This document shows, piece after piece, positions 36,126 to 46,855 of a stretch of DNA of 64,000 nucleotides. The notes under the pieces were generated by a model. The model did not search any database. It saw nothing but the letters and a program-made list of their open reading frames with translations, and had not been told where the DNA came from. The stretch is from Rhizobiaceae bacterium (GTDB lineage Bacteria; Pseudomonadota; Alphaproteobacteria; Rhizobiales; Rhizobiaceae): the NCBI GenBank assembly GCA_905339215.1, contig CAJPFN010000051.1:1-64000 (forward strand), written 5' to 3'. The position numbers and the translations under genes were made by a program. The stretch's first letter is position 1; each line of letters begins with the position of its first letter.

Positions 36126-38429
36126 ATGGACAGCGAGACGAAGAAAGCCGAGCGCACCGACCTCGACGAGGCCGCGCTCTTCTTCCATAGATACCCGGTT
36201 CCGGGAAAGCTGGAGATCCAGGCGACCAAGCCGCTGGGCAACCAGCGCGACCTCGCGCTCGCCTACTCGCCCGGCGTCGCCGCCCCCTGCCTGGCGATCC
36301 ACGACGATCCGGGGCTGGCCGCCGAATACACGGCGCGCGCCAATCTGGTCGGCGTCGTCTCGAACGGATCGGCCGTGCTTGGCCTCGGCAACATCGGCCC
36401 GCTGGCCTCCAAGCCGGTCATGGAGGGAAAAGCAGTCCTCTTCAAGAAGTTCGCCGGCATCGACGTCTTCGACATCGAGATCGACGCCCCCGGCATCGAC
36501 GCAACGGTCGAGACGATCGCGGCCCTCGAACCGACCTTCGGCGGCATCAACCTGGAGGACATCAAGGCGCCGGAATGCTTCGAGGTCGAGGAACGCCTCA
36601 AGCAGCGCATGCGCATCCCCGTCTTCCACGACGACCAGCATGGCACGGCGATCATCGTCGCCGCGGCCGTGCTCAACGGGCTCGACCTCGCTGGCAAGAA
36701 GATCGCCGACGTCAAGATCGTCACCGCCGGTGCGGGAGCAGCCGCACTCGCCTGCCTCAACCTCCTGGTGGCGCTTGGCGCCAGGCGCGAAAACATCTGG
36801 GTGACCGACCGCCATGGCGTCGCCTGGCGCGGCCGCGTCGAGGAAATGGACCGCTGGAAGGACGTCTACGTCAAGGAGACCGATGCGCGCGTGCTCGCCG
36901 ACGTGATCCCCGGCGCCGACGTCTTCCTTGGCCTGTCGGCCGCCGGCATCCTCAAGCCGGAACTCCTGCGCGACATGGCCGAGAAGCCGCTGGTTATGGC
37001 GCTCGCCAATCCGGTACCGGAGATCATGCCGGATCTGGCGCGCGCGGCCCGCCCCGACGCCATGATCTGCACGGGACGCTCCGATTTCCCCAACCAGGTC
37101 AATAATGTCCTGTGTTTCCCCTACATCTTCCGTGGCGCGCTCGACTGCGGCGCCAGCGCCATCAACGAAACGATGAAGATGGCGGCTGTCCGCGCCATCG
37201 CGGCGCTTGCCCGCGAGGAGCCGTCCGACGTCGCGGCGCGCGCCTATTCGGGCGAGACGCCGACCTTCGGGCCGGAGTTCCTCATCCCCTCGCCCTTCGA
37301 CCCGCGACTCATCCTGCGCATCGCCCCCGCCGTGGCCAGGGCCGCTGGCGAAAGCGGGGTTGCCACTCGGCCGATTCCCGACTTCGCCGCCTACGAGGAG
37401 CGGCTCAGCCGCTTCGTCTTCCGCTCCGGCCTGGTGATGAAACCGGTCTTCTCCGCAGCGCGCACGGCGCGCGCCAAGCGCGTCATCTATGCCGACGGCG
37501 AGGACGAGCGCGTACTCCGCGCCGCCCAGGTCGTGCTGGAGGAAGGAACCGCAGAGCCGATTCTCGTCGGCCGCCCGCACGTCGTCGACGTGCGGCTCAG
37601 GCGCTACGGCCTGAAGATCAGGCCGGGTACGGATTTCGCGCTGATCAATCCCGAAGACGACCCGCGCTACCGGGACTACGTCGACCTCCTGATCGAGCTC
37701 GCCGGCCGTCGCGGCGTCACGCAGGAAGCCGCGCGCACCATGGTGCGCACCGACACCACGGTCATCGCCGCGATCGCGCTGAAGCGCGGCGACGCCGACG
37801 CCATGATCTGCGGGCTGGAAGGCCGATTCGAGCGGCATCTGCGCAACGTCACGCTGATCATCGGTCCGCGAAAGGGCGTCACCGACCGCGACCTCTCGGC
37901 GCTATCAATGCTGATTTCGCAACGCGGGGTGACCTTCTTCACCGACACCTACGTCACGGTCGATCCCACGGCGGAGGAGATCGCCGAGATGACGATCCTC
38001 GCGGCCGAGGAGATTGGCCGCTTCGGCATCGTACCCAAAGCAGCGCTGCTGTCGCATTCCAACTTCGGCTCCCGCGACACGGCGAGCGCGAGGAAAATGC
38101 GCGAAGCCGCTGATATCGTGAAACGAATGGCGCCAAAGCTGATGATCGACGGCGAGATGCACGGCGATTCGGCATTGTCCGAAGTGCTGCGCACCCGCGT
38201 CTATCCGCACTCGACGCTGAAGGGAGAGGCGAACCTACTGGTCTTCCCCAATCTCGATTCGGCAAACATCGCGCTCACCACGGTGAAGACGATGACGGAT
38301 GCGCTCCACGTCGGTCCGATCCTGCTCGGCACCGACAAGCCGGCGCATATCCTCACCCCATCGGTGACGTCGCGGGGCGTGGTCAACATGACGGCGCTCG
38401 CCGTCGTCGAGGCCTCGAGCCAGGCCTGA
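36126..38429 (+). CDS. maeB: NADP-dependent malic enzyme with C-terminal phosphotransacetylase-like domain
   Basis: A 767-residue fusion. Residues about 20-150 are the malic enzyme N-terminal domain (SPGVAAPCLAI, VVSNGSAVLGLGNIGPLASKPVMEGK), about 165-400 the NAD(P)-binding domain (GAGAAALACLNLLVALG), and about 440-760 a phosphotransacetylase-like domain (VIYADGEDERVLRAAQVV). This is the MaeB layout, in which the PTA-like domain does not make acetyl phosphate but may sense acetyl-CoA. It converts malate to pyruvate with NADPH. Start MDSETKKAERTDLDE is preceded by GAGGGAGA; an upstream TTG-type extension is not needed. Confidence 0.94.
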   Translation: MDSETKKAERTDLDEAALFFHRYPVPGKLEIQATKPLGNQRDLALAYSPGVAAPCLAIHDDPGLAAEYTARANLVGVVSNGSAVLGLGNIGPLASKPVMEGKAVLFKKFAGIDVFDIEIDAPGIDATVETIAALEPTFGGINLEDIKAPECFEVEERLKQRMRIPVFHDDQHGTAIIVAAAVLNGLDLAGKKIADVKIVTAGAGAAALACLNLLVALGARRENIWVTDRHGVAWRGRVEEMDRWKDVYVKETDARVLADVIPGADVFLGLSAAGILKPELLRDMAEKPLVMALANPVPEIMPDLARAARPDAMICTGRSDFPNQVNNVLCFPYIFRGALDCGASAINETMKMAAVRAIAALAREEPSDVAARAYSGETPTFGPEFLIPSPFDPRLILRIAPAVARAAGESGVATRPIPDFAAYEERLSRFVFRSGLVMKPVFSAARTARAKRVIYADGEDERVLRAAQVVLEEGTAEPILVGRPHVVDVRLRRYGLKIRPGTDFALINPEDDPRYRDYVDLLIELAGRRGVTQEAARTMVRTDTTVIAAIALKRGDADAMICGLEGRFERHLRNVTLIIGPRKGVTDRDLSALSMLISQRGVTFFTDTYVTVDPTAEEIAEMTILAAEEIGRFGIVPKAALLSHSNFGSRDTASARKMREAADIVKRMAPKLMIDGEMHGDSALSEVLRTRVYPHSTLKGEANLLVFPNLDSANIALTTVKTMTDALHVGPILLGTDKPAHILTPSVTSRGVVNMTALAVVEASSQA

Positions 38430-38455
38430 GGACGCGTTCGGGCCGGCAGTTTCGG

Positions 38456-38472
38456 TTAGCAGATGGTTAACC
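38456..38472. promoter_or_regulatory. CtrA-like box upstream of the DUF2865 gene
   Basis: On the minus strand the sequence reads GGTTAACCATCTGCTAA: a perfect TTAACCAT, the CtrA core in several Rhizobiales, with a second half-site CTAA at the correct 7-base spacing. It is about 70 bases before the DUF2865 ATG at 38543. Binding is inferred from the motif only. Confidence 0.4.
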
Positions 38473-38542
38473 GGGACTGAATAACGTTGTCGAAGCGTCC
38501 AGAAGGCATTCGGGCAGGACATTCGGCGCAGCCGGGGAGCGG

Positions 38543-39733
38543 ATGACGATCGGTCGACATCGCAGACGGGCGAAGGGCGCGGCATTGGCGCTGGCGCTGG
38601 CTTGCCTCTGGGCGGCCGCGACGGACGCCACCGCGAACACGCGCGTCTGCCGACAGCTCGAAACCGAACTCACGTCGGCATCGGGGGGCGGAGGATCTGC
38701 GAAATACAAGAAGTATGACGCGGCAGTGACGCGCCAGCGCCAGCAACTCGACATCGCCCGCCGGCAGGCGCGCCGCGCCGGCTGCGGCTTCTCCTTCTTC
38801 GGCGGCGCCGGCGAATGCGGCAACCTGAACGCCCAGATCGACAAGATGGAGCGCAACCTCGAGGCGCTGGAGCGAAAGAGGAAAGAACTCGCCGGCGGTG
38901 TCAATCCGCGCCGGGAGCGCGCCCGCATCCTCGCCGCACTCGAGGCGAACGGCTGCCGCGAGGCCAGGCGTCCGCCGGCCGTGGTCGTGTCGCGCGACGG
39001 CGGCACGCGCTCGCTGTTCGACCAGTTGTTCGGGGCGCAGGTCCGCCAGGGATTGCCGGCAGAAGAAACCTTGCCGCCGGACCAGGACGACACCAAGATT
39101 CGCCGCATCCTCCGGCCAGACGGGCGCATCACGATTGCCGGGCCTCCCGGCGAGTTCCGCACGCTCTGCGTCCGCACCTGCGACGGATACTTCTTCCCGA
39201 TGTCGTCGGCTTCGTCGTCGATGGATTTCGATCGAGACCAGAAGAATTGCGAATCCGCCTGCCCCGGCACCGAGGTCAAGCTCTACTATCACCGCGCCGA
39301 GGGCGAGGAGAGCGAGGCGATGGTCGCCGCCGGATCGGACGAACCCTACACGTCGCTGCAGAGCGCCTTCCTTTACAAGTCCGCCGACTATTCGCGCCCG
39401 CCGCAATGCGGTTGCAGCGCCGTGAAGAACTTCGAGATCGTCGCGGGCAACCCGCCGGTCGCGGAACCGGCGCCCGAAAAAGAAGAGTCGCTGATTCCTG
39501 TTCCCTCGCCGCGGCCGGATGCGGGTGCTGATCCCGAGACGCTCGCCGACGCCGAGGGCGGCATGACCGCCGAGGCGGTCAGGCGGGTGCTCGCGCCCAG
39601 ACCGGAGACGACGGCGGCGATCGGCAAGGTCGAAACCGGCGAACGCCGCGTCAGGGTCGTCGGGCCAGTGTTCCTTCCCGACCCAGAAGGGGCAATAGAT
39701 CTGCAAGCTCCGGCCCGGAAGACAGCCCGGTAA
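38543..39733 (+). CDS. Secreted DUF2865 protein
   Basis: A 396-residue exported protein. A basic N terminus and hydrophobic segment ([19 protein letters not shown]) form the signal peptide. The region [16 protein letters not shown] and [16 protein letters not shown] looks coiled-coil. The DUF2865 core contains [21 protein letters not shown] and the Cys-rich ESACPG and RPPQCGC segments, so disulfides in the periplasm are likely. The C-terminal 90 residues are Pro/Glu-rich. Common in Hyphomicrobiales, function unknown. Its last 83 bases overlap the end of gltX on the other strand. Confidence 0.85.
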   Translation: MTIGRHRRRAKGAALALALACLWAAATDATANTRVCRQLETELTSASGGGGSAKYKKYDAAVTRQRQQLDIARRQARRAGCGFSFFGGAGECGNLNAQIDKMERNLEALERKRKELAGGVNPRRERARILAALEANGCREARRPPAVVVSRDGGTRSLFDQLFGAQVRQGLPAEETLPPDQDDTKIRRILRPDGRITIAGPPGEFRTLCVRTCDGYFFPMSSASSSMDFDRDQKNCESACPGTEVKLYYHRAEGEESEAMVAAGSDEPYTSLQSAFLYKSADYSRPPQCGCSAVKNFEIVAGNPPVAEPAPEKEESLIPVPSPRPDAGADPETLADAEGGMTAEAVRRVLAPRPETTAAIGKVETGERRVRVVGPVFLPDPEGAIDLQAPARKTAR

Positions 39734-41024
39734 GGGCCAGCCGGATCGGCATGAACAGGGCCTTGCCCTTGCGCCCGGTCGCTTCCTTCACCGCTTCCGT
39801 CCAGGACTTCCACGTCGAGCCGTTCCACGGCTCTTCCGGCAGGAGGTCGAACGAGCGCAGGAGGAACTCCCGGTCCTCGTCGCTGAGATGCGGTTCGTGG
39901 ATGCGCCCCTCCTTCAGGATTCGCCACCAGAGGACTGCGTCGGACAGGCGATCCAGATTGCCGCGTACCGCGTTCCAGAAGCCTTCGGCCTCGTCGCCGG
40001 AAATACCCAGCGCGGCGAGCCGCTCGCGGACCTGCTCGAACGACATGGCATGGATCAGCGCACGGTTCAGCGTCGTCAGTTCCGCCGGGTCGAACTTCGA
40101 CGGCGACTTCGAGATTTGTGCCGGGTCGAAATGTTCGGCGAGCTCGCCGAGGCTCTTCATTGCCGTCACGTTCTCGGCGGTGCCGATAAGCACGGCAAGC
40201 GACGCCACCGCCATCGGCTCGATGCCCGAATCGCGCAGGCTGCCGACCGAGAGCGCGCCGCTCCGCTTCGACAGGCCTTCCCCCGACACTGTCGTCAGAA
40301 GATTGTGATGGCCGAAGGCGGGTGGCTCCGCGCCGAGCGCACGAAACAACGCGATCTGCACGCCGGTGTTGGTGACGTGGTCGTCGCCGCGGATGACGTG
40401 CGTGATGCCGAAGTCGATGTCGTCGACGACCGACGGGAAAGTGTAGAGATAGCTGCCGTCCTCACGGCGCAGGATAGGATCCGACAGCGAAGCGAGGTCG
40501 ACGGTCTCCTCGCCGCGCATGACGTCGTTCCAGGTGACTTCGGTGCGCTGCGGCTCCAGCGGATCGCCGCCGAAGTTGGGCAGGAGAAAGCGCCAGTGGG
40601 GCTTCCTGCCCTCTGCCTCGAACGCCGCCTTCTGCTCCGCCGTCAGTTTCAGCGCCTCGCGACCGTAGACGGGCGGCAGGCCGCGCGTCCGCCGGATCTT
40701 GCGCTTCAGGTCCAGCTCTTCCGGCGTTTCGTAGCAGGCGTAGACCTTGCCCTCGGACCTCAGCCGCTCGAGCGCGGCATCGTAGACGTCGAATCGCTTC
40801 GACTGGTACTCCACGACGTCGGGGAAGATGCCCAGCCAGTGCAGATCGTAGAGGATCGCGTTGGCGAACTCCTGCGTCGAGCGCACGGTGTCGGTATCGT
40901 CGAAGCGCTGGATGAAGCGGCCGCGGTTCTTCAGGGCGAACAGCCAGTTGAACAGCGCGGTGCGGGCGTTGCCGATATGGATGTTCCCCGTCGGCGAGGG
41001 GGCGAAGCGGACGGTCACTGTCAT
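39651..41024 (-). CDS. gltX: Glutamyl-tRNA synthetase
   Basis: A 457-residue class I aminoacyl-tRNA synthetase. The HIGH-type motif is [13 protein letters not shown] at about residues 9-21 and the KMSKS-type motif is GLSKRSG at about 245. The anticodon-binding domain covers the last 150 residues. Length is slightly under the classic bacterial size. Rhizobiales often have two copies (GltX1 and GltX2, one possibly for tRNA-Gln), and which one this is cannot be settled here. I use the start [13 protein letters not shown]; longer upstream readings run into the neighbouring MFS gene. Confidence 0.94.
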   Translation of the reverse strand: MTVTVRFAPSPTGNIHIGNARTALFNWLFALKNRGRFIQRFDDTDTVRSTQEFANAILYDLHWLGIFPDVVEYQSKRFDVYDAALERLRSEGKVYACYETPEELDLKRKIRRTRGLPPVYGREALKLTAEQKAAFEAEGRKPHWRFLLPNFGGDPLEPQRTEVTWNDVMRGEETVDLASLSDPILRREDGSYLYTFPSVVDDIDFGITHVIRGDDHVTNTGVQIALFRALGAEPPAFGHHNLLTTVSGEGLSKRSGALSVGSLRDSGIEPMAVASLAVLIGTAENVTAMKSLGELAEHFDPAQISKSPSKFDPAELTTLNRALIHAMSFEQVRERLAALGISGDEAEGFWNAVRGNLDRLSDAVLWWRILKEGRIHEPHLSDEDREFLLRSFDLLPEEPWNGSTWKSWTEAVKEATGRKGKALFMPIRLALTGLSSGPELADLLPLLGREGTLARRP

Positions 41025-41053
41025 GGGCGGGGCGTAGCGGATGCTCTCCGAGT

Positions 41054-42265
41054 TTACAAGGCGGTGCGCCCCCGCACCCGTCGGGATACATAGAGCATGA
41101 CAAAGGAAATAAGAAGGCAATACGCGCCCATCGCCACGATCTGGGCCGGGTAGTCGACGCCGATATCGATCAGGTAGCCGGTCAGGCCGGGGCCGGCGGC
41201 CGACGCGAGAACGCCCGCCGAGACCACCAGCGAGCGGATGGCGCCGAGATGGCGCAGCCCATAGATTTCCGGCCAGATCGCGCCGAACAACGTCGTCGAC
41301 AGCCCGTTCGACATGCCGGTCAGTGCCATGAAGGCGAACGGCGCCCAGGGTGCGGCGACGAAGCCGAGAACAAGGCAGGCGAGCCCCAGCGGCAGCAGCG
41401 CGAACGGCAGCAACGAGATGCCGGAGAAGCGGTCGATCAGCTGGCCCGAGACGATGGTGAAGACGCTGTTGACCAGCGCCAAGAGCACGAAGGCCGAGGC
41501 GAACACTTCGAGCGACCAGCCGCGCAGTTCGACCAGATAGACCTGGTGGAACAGGGTCACGGTCACGATGAAGGGCGGCGCCATGACGCCGAGCATGGCG
41601 AGGTAGAAGATCGGGTCGCGCAGCACCTCGCCCCGCGTCCAGTCGCGGGCGTCGACGATACGCGGGACGGGATCGGAGGCGCGCGGCGTCCGGTCGACGG
41701 CGACCAGCGAGGCGATCAGCGGCAACGCCAGCAGCAATGCCGCGGCGGCGACGAACCAAGCGTTCCGCCAGCCGAACGAAAGCGCCAGCATGACGAACAG
41801 GTTGGTGAAGATCGCGTCGCCGGCATTGTGGCCGAGGATGACGACCGACAGCGCCCTGCCCCGCTGCGCCGAGAACCAGCGCGCCGTCGCGGTGTAGGCG
41901 GTGTGGGTCATCATGCCCTGGCCGAACAGGCGCAGCAGATAGACGGTGATCACAAGGAACACGACGTGCCGCGACAGCGCCATCGCGGCCGCCGCCACAG
42001 CGAGCATGATGGAGACGAAGATCACGAGCCGGCGCACCGGCAACCGGTCGACCAACGGGCCGAGGTGCGGAAGAGACAGCGCGCTTGCCAGCGTGCCGAT
42101 CATGTAGATCAGCCCCCAGCCGCCATTGCTCAAGGCGTACTCCTCGCGCACGTGGCCCGCCGACAGCGAGACTAAGGCGGTCTGTCCAGTCGTCGAGAAG
42201 AAGGTGAGCAGGACCCCCCCGGCGAGCCAGCGGGCGTTGTCGCGCAGGAAGGGAAGCGGATTCAT
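41054..42265 (-). CDS. MFS transporter of unknown substrate
   Basis: A 403-residue major facilitator with about twelve membrane segments, including [26 protein letters not shown], the MFS signature region between segments 2 and 3. The second half has GQLIDRFSG at the matching loop. It lies 29 bases upstream of gltX and just downstream of nadE on the same strand, so the three may be cotranscribed; nothing in these neighbours suggests the substrate. Confidence 0.85.
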   Translation of the reverse strand: MNPLPFLRDNARWLAGGVLLTFFSTTGQTALVSLSAGHVREEYALSNGGWGLIYMIGTLASALSLPHLGPLVDRLPVRRLVIFVSIMLAVAAAAMALSRHVVFLVITVYLLRLFGQGMMTHTAYTATARWFSAQRGRALSVVILGHNAGDAIFTNLFVMLALSFGWRNAWFVAAAALLLALPLIASLVAVDRTPRASDPVPRIVDARDWTRGEVLRDPIFYLAMLGVMAPPFIVTVTLFHQVYLVELRGWSLEVFASAFVLLALVNSVFTIVSGQLIDRFSGISLLPFALLPLGLACLVLGFVAAPWAPFAFMALTGMSNGLSTTLFGAIWPEIYGLRHLGAIRSLVVSAGVLASAAGPGLTGYLIDIGVDYPAQIVAMGAYCLLISFVMLYVSRRVRGRTAL

Positions 42266-42304
42266 GAAATCCTTCCAGATCCGCCCGAAAGGACCGAGGC
42301 GGCG

Positions 42305-44014
42305 CTATGAACGATCCCGGAACCGGTTCGTGATCGGGTAGCGACGGTCGCGGCCGAAATTCTTCTTCGTGATCTTCACGCCCGGCGCGGCCTGCCTGCG
42401 CTTGTATTCGGCGATGTAGAGCATGTGTTCGACGCGGTGGACGGTAACGCGGTCGTGTCCGCGCGCCACGATCTCGTCGACGCCCATCTCGTGCTCGACC
42501 AGGCATTCGAGGATGTCGTCGAGCACCGGATAGGGCGGCAGCGAGTCCTGGTCGGTCTGGTTCGGCCTGAGTTCGGCGGACGGCGCCTTGTCGATGATGT
42601 TCTTCGGGATCACCTCGCCCGACGGCCCCAGCGCGCCCGGCGGCACGGTGGTGTTGCGCCAGGCGGCGAGCGCGTAGACCTGCATCTTGTAGAGATCCTT
42701 GATCGGATTGAAGCCGCCGTTCATGTCACCGTAGAGCGTCGCGTAGCCGACCGACATCTCGCTCTTGTTGCCGGTCGTCACCACCATCGAGCCGAACTTG
42801 TTGGAGATCGCCATCAGGATCGTACCGCGGGCCCGGCTCTGCAGGTTCTCCTCGGTGATGCCTTCCTTGGTGCCCTCGAACAGTTGCGTCAGCGCATGGG
42901 AAAAACCCTCCACCGGCTCGAAGATCGGCACGATGTCGTAGCGGCAGCCGAGTGCGCGGGCGCAAGCCTCGGCGTCGGCCAGCGAATCCTTCGACGTATA
43001 GCGGTACGGCATCATCACCGCGCGCAGCCGCTCTTCGCCGAGCGCATCGACCGCGAGTGCAGCGCAGATCGCCGAATCGATGCCGCCGGAAAGCCCCAGC
43101 ACGACGTTCTTGAAGCCGTTCTTGTTGACGTAGTCGCGCAGCCCCAGCATGCAGGCGCGGTAATCGGCCTCCTCCTTCTCGGGGATCTTCGACATCGGCC
43201 CGTCGACGCAGGCCCAGCCGTCGCCACCGTCGATCTCGACGCCGGTCCGTCCGCCGCGCTTCCATGTGGTGACGACCACCGCTTCCTCGAACTGGCTCAT
43301 CTGGAAGGCGAGCGTCTTGTCGGCGCCGATGGCGAAGGATGCGCCGTCGAAGACCAACTCGTCCTGCCCGCCGAGCTGGTTGGCATAGAGGATCGGCAGG
43401 CCGCTCTCGATTACCTGGCGGATCACCACCTGCTGGCGGACGTCGACCTTGCCCCGGTAATAGGGCGAGCCGTTGGGCACGAGCAGGATCTCCGCGCCGC
43501 TTTCGGCCAGCGTTTCGCAGACGCCGAGTTCGCCCCATATGTCCTCGCAGATCGGTATGCCGAGCCTGACGCCGCGGAAGGCGACCGGCCCGGGCATGTC
43601 CGGTCCAGCCTGGAAGACGCGCTTCTCGTCGAACTCGCCATAGTTGGGCAGGTCGACCTTGTAGCGCTCGGCGATCACCTTGCCGCCGTCGGCGACGATC
43701 ATCGCATTGTGGACGCCGCTCTTGCGCTTCAGCGGCACGCCGACGATCACGCCCGGTCCACCGTCTGCAGTGTCGGCCGCGAATTCCAGCGCTGCCCGCT
43801 CGCAGGCTGCCAGGAACGCCGGTTTCAACACGAGGTCCTCGGGCGGATAGCCGGCGAGAAACAGCTCCGTAAAGAGCACCAGTTCGGCGCCGTGACGCGC
43901 GGCGTCTGCCCGCGCTTCGCGCGCCTTGGCGAGGTTGCCGGCGATGTCGCCCACGGTCGGATTGAGTTGGGCGACGGCGATGCGGAGGGTGTCGGGAGCG
44001 GCGGCGCTGGTCAT
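42305..44014 (-). CDS. nadE: Glutamine-dependent NAD+ synthetase
   Basis: A 569-residue two-domain enzyme that amidates deamido-NAD with ammonia from glutamine. The N-terminal nitrilase-type domain has Glu in [15 protein letters not shown], Lys in [15 protein letters not shown] and the nucleophile Cys in PICEDIWG. The synthetase domain begins near residue 280 with the P-loop [11 protein letters not shown] and continues with [20 protein letters not shown]-terminal YPITNRFRD is typical. Start [18 protein letters not shown]; the longer frame upstream is not conserved in character. Confidence 0.95.
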   Translation of the reverse strand: MTSAAAPDTLRIAVAQLNPTVGDIAGNLAKAREARADAARHGAELVLFTELFLAGYPPEDLVLKPAFLAACERAALEFAADTADGGPGVIVGVPLKRKSGVHNAMIVADGGKVIAERYKVDLPNYGEFDEKRVFQAGPDMPGPVAFRGVRLGIPICEDIWGELGVCETLAESGAEILLVPNGSPYYRGKVDVRQQVVIRQVIESGLPILYANQLGGQDELVFDGASFAIGADKTLAFQMSQFEEAVVVTTWKRGGRTGVEIDGGDGWACVDGPMSKIPEKEEADYRACMLGLRDYVNKNGFKNVVLGLSGGIDSAICAALAVDALGEERLRAVMMPYRYTSKDSLADAEACARALGCRYDIVPIFEPVEGFSHALTQLFEGTKEGITEENLQSRARGTILMAISNKFGSMVVTTGNKSEMSVGYATLYGDMNGGFNPIKDLYKMQVYALAAWRNTTVPPGALGPSGEVIPKNIIDKAPSAELRPNQTDQDSLPPYPVLDDILECLVEHEMGVDEIVARGHDRVTVHRVEHMLYIAEYKRRQAAPGVKITKKNFGRDRRYPITNRFRDRS

Positions 44015-44085
44015 GCTGCCGATGTAGCGCGCGCCCGATCGGCGGGCAATCGGCTTCGCTTGTGCCAATTGGGCGGACGGCCCGC

Positions 44086-44799
44086 TCACTCCTCCATATA
44101 CTGCCGGATCTCTTCCGGCGTGCGATTGATTCCGGTCGACATGGCAAGGATGCGCGAGATGTGCGCCCGAGGCAGTCCGCTTTCGGCGGCCCAGGCGTTG
44201 ATCTGCGCCTGCACCTTCTCGAGGTCCCGCTTCGACGACGGTTGCTCGGCGATGTCGAGGCCGGCGTCACGCAGCGCAGCGCTCATGTCGGCGGACAGGA
44301 TGAAGGTGTCCCAGCCGAGCCAGCGCAGCAGGTATTGGCCGGTGTTGCCGCCGAGCCGCGAGCCGTTCTTGCCGAGCCAGGCCATCAGCCCCACCTGATC
44401 GTCCGCCGGCCAGGCGGCGAGGAAGCGGCCGAAGCTCCCGTGCTCGCGCGAGATGCGCTCGATGAGAGCCGCATTCTCCCTGACCGAGCGGATCTTCTGC
44501 GGATTGCGCACGATGCGCGGGTCAGACGCCAGATCGTGCCAGAAATCATCGGGCTGGAAGAGCAGCGCCTTCGGCTGGAAGCCGAGGAACGCTGCCTCGA
44601 AGCCGGGCCACTTCTGCTCGATGACCCGCCAGACGAAGCCGGCGGCGAACACCCGTTCCGCCATGGTCGAGAGGATGCGGTCGTCCGGCAATTCAGCAAC
44701 CGCATTGTTGTCGGGCGCCGGGCCAAGCAACGTGGCCAGGATCTCGTCACCGCCCTTCCGCGCGGCGGCGCGTGCCCGGATCTCTTCGAAGCTGCGCAT
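44086..44799 (-). CDS. DNA-3-methyladenine glycosylase I-like (Tag family) protein
   Basis: A 237-residue helical protein of the HhH-GPD superfamily, Tag-like subgroup. Similar patterns include MAERVFAAGFVWRVIEQKWPGFEAAF, RIVRNPQKIRSVRENAALI and WLGWDTFILSADMSAAL. It lacks the N-terminal Cys and C-terminal His/Cys that bind zinc in E. coli Tag, so base excision of 3-methyladenine is not certain. Start MRSFEEIRARAAARKGG has a strong GGAGGGAAGG just before it. Just upstream of nadE. Confidence 0.75.
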   Translation of the reverse strand: MRSFEEIRARAAARKGGDEILATLLGPAPDNNAVAELPDDRILSTMAERVFAAGFVWRVIEQKWPGFEAAFLGFQPKALLFQPDDFWHDLASDPRIVRNPQKIRSVRENAALIERISREHGSFGRFLAAWPADDQVGLMAWLGKNGSRLGGNTGQYLLRWLGWDTFILSADMSAALRDAGLDIAEQPSSKRDLEKVQAQINAWAAESGLPRAHISRILAMSTGINRTPEEIRQYMEE

Positions 44800-44914
44800 C
44801 GACCCTTCCCTCCTATCCGCCCGAATGTCCGCTTCCGCGGGGGCCGGCGCAAGCCCGCGGATCAGATCGCTGTCAGTTGCTGACACGCCGCCGCTCAGTC
44901 GCCCGCCCGCGACG

Positions 44915-45496
44915 TCAGCCTAGCCCGTATTCGCCACGGTCGAGGATGAGCGGCACGACGAGATCCTCCTCGTCGTGGAGGTGCCGCGCCAGCATCGCCA
45001 CCAGGCGTTCGTTCTGCCCGGCATAGGCGTCGGCGGCGAAGCGCTGCCGGTCCTCGTCCTCGCCGAGCGAGCGAAGGAATGCGTTCGCCGCCTCGGCGTT
45101 CATCTCCAGCGCCTCGTGGATCAGGTGATGGTCCCTGTCGAGGATATCGAAGCCGCGCTTCAGGCGGCTTTCGGCGCGGGCAAAGACCGGGAAGTAGTGC
45201 ATGTCCTCGACCTGGTGGTGCCCGTTCAACTGGCCGAGGAAGAACTCCAGCCGCGGCGCGAAGAAGCCGGCAAAGGCGCGCGCATCCTTGCGCCCTTCGC
45301 GATAGTTGGAGATCGCCTCCGTCAGCACGCCGCCGAGTTCGCGGAACATGTCGTGGCGCTGCAGCCACATCGAGGCGAGCCCTCTGATGTTGTCGTGCCC
45401 CGCCCAGCTCTCGCGCGGATAGGTTTCCAGTAGCCGCAACAGGTCGGCCGGAAGGCCGGTCCGGCGCTCGAGATCGAGGGGATCGTTATCGCTCAT
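44915..45496 (-). CDS. Hemerythrin HHE domain protein
   Basis: A 193-residue all-helical protein with the iron-ligand pattern of hemerythrin-like domains: SWAGHDNIRGLA, LNGHHQVEDMHYFPVF, LDRDHHLIHEAL and LARHLHDEEDLVVPLIL. Such proteins bind a di-iron site and sense or carry O2, NO or iron. The start MSDNDPLDLERRTG is chosen because upstream sequence in this frame reads into the dgkA region. Role in this cell not known. Confidence 0.9.
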   Translation of the reverse strand: MSDNDPLDLERRTGLPADLLRLLETYPRESWAGHDNIRGLASMWLQRHDMFRELGGVLTEAISNYREGRKDARAFAGFFAPRLEFFLGQLNGHHQVEDMHYFPVFARAESRLKRGFDILDRDHHLIHEALEMNAEAANAFLRSLGEDEDRQRFAADAYAGQNERLVAMLARHLHDEEDLVVPLILDRGEYGLG

Positions 45497-45533
45497 GGCT
45501 CTCACAGTGGATCGGCGCGAAACGCCGGGCAAA

Positions 45534-45893
45534 TCACAGCACCGTGCCGGCGAGGCGCTCGGCAATCGCCAGTAGCCAGACCATGCCGGCGAGAACGCTC
45601 GCCATGAGAACCGCAAGCGAGCCGCAGTCCTTGGCGAGCTGGATGTCGATGCTGAATTCGCGACTGATCGCATCGCACGTCGCCTCGATGCCGGTGTTCA
45701 GCACTTCCACGACGAGCAGGAACAGAAGCGAGCCGATCAGCAGCGCATAGCCGCGCCAGCTCGTCGCCAGGAACCAGCCGACCGGCAACGACAGCGCTAG
45801 GAGCGCCGCCTCCTGCTGAAACGCCGTTTCCGACCGGATCAGGCGGCGGAAGGCGCGGACGGAGTTGTGAAAGGCCTTGATCAGTCGTTCCAT
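45534..45893 (-). CDS. dgkA: Diacylglycerol kinase DgkA
   Basis: A 119-residue integral membrane kinase that recycles diacylglycerol to phosphatidic acid. It shows the signature RSETAFQQEAAL and EVLNTGIEATCDAISREFSIDIQLAKDCGSLAV, which holds the catalytic Glu and Asp residues, and three membrane segments. It starts at MERLIKAFHNSV; an upstream TTG/ATG option adds seven residues. Length and topology are normal for the family. Confidence 0.94.
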   Translation of the reverse strand: MERLIKAFHNSVRAFRRLIRSETAFQQEAALLALSLPVGWFLATSWRGYALLIGSLLFLLVVEVLNTGIEATCDAISREFSIDIQLAKDCGSLAVLMASVLAGMVWLLAIAERLAGTVL

Positions 45894-45948
45894 AGCCGGG
45901 ACTGCCCTCTGCAACGGCGGCGCAGAGGGCGTGTAGCCGATTTTCCGC

Positions 45949-46749
45949 TCAATGGAAGAGGTAGGAATCGAAGGCGAAGAAGCCGAGTTCCTTCGAGGCG
46001 TGCGCCCGCTCGGCCTTCGCCCCCTCGCCCGCCGCTCCGTAGGCGAAGAAGATCGGCATCAGATGCTCGTCCGTCGGATGGTTCTCGATCGGAAAGGGTG
46101 CCTGCCGGGTCCAGTCGAGGACGGCCGCCCGGTCGTCCGCCGCGAGTTTCTCGGCGAACCAGCCGGTGAAGGCGTCGACCTTGCGCGCCAGTTCGGGGTC
46201 GGCGGGCGCCATGCCGCGGAACACGGGGAAGAAGGCTCGCAGATTGTGCGTGATATGCCCGGAGCCGATCAGGAGCACGCCCTTCTCGCGCAGCCCTGAC
46301 AACGCCTGGCCCAGGCGGAAGTGCCACGTCGCGTCGCGCGCGGGATCGATCGAGACCTGCACGACCGGGATGTCGGCCTCCGGGAAGGCGAGCATCAGCG
46401 CCGTCCAGGTTCCGTGGTCATAACCACGCCTGGCGATTCGGGCCGGCGCCATGCCCGCGGCGTCGAGCAGCGAGACGATCTCCTCGGCGAGAGCCGGATC
46501 GCCCTTGGCCGGATAGACCATGTTGTAGAGTTCGGGCGCGAAGCCGCCGAAATCGTAGATCATGCCCGGTGCCGGGTCGGTGACGACCGCGACGCCGTCC
46601 GCCTCGAAATGCGCGGAGACGACGACGATGGCCTTCGGCCGTTGCGGCAGCAGCGCGGAAAGGTTCTGCAGGTAGCGGTGCGCGGGCGTATCGTCGGTGA
46701 CGATGTTCGGTCCGCCGTGGGAAATGAAGAGGCTGGGCATGGTGGCCAT
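45949..46749 (-). CDS. DODA-type extradiol aromatic ring-opening dioxygenase (LigB-like)
   Basis: A 266-residue protein of the class III extradiol dioxygenase family (YgiD/4,5-DOPA dioxygenase type). Metal-binding histidines are expected in LFISHGGPN, VVSAHFEAD and IGSGHITHNLRAF, with a further one at HGTWTAL. The start MATMPSLFISHGG is six to eight bases after AAGGAG. Such enzymes cleave catechol-type rings; the natural substrate here cannot be told. Not obviously in an operon. Confidence 0.87.
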   Translation of the reverse strand: MATMPSLFISHGGPNIVTDDTPAHRYLQNLSALLPQRPKAIVVVSAHFEADGVAVVTDPAPGMIYDFGGFAPELYNMVYPAKGDPALAEEIVSLLDAAGMAPARIARRGYDHGTWTALMLAFPEADIPVVQVSIDPARDATWHFRLGQALSGLREKGVLLIGSGHITHNLRAFFPVFRGMAPADPELARKVDAFTGWFAEKLAADDRAAVLDWTRQAPFPIENHPTDEHLMPIFFAYGAAGEGAKAERAHASKELGFFAFDSYLFH

Positions 46750-46855
46750 GGGCGTGTCTCCTTGGCCTACGATATAGTCCGCGCGATTTTTTGCTGCGAG
46801 GCGCCGCGCGTTCGACGCAGCGTTCATCATTGCTGAACGAAGAAGACGATTCCGT

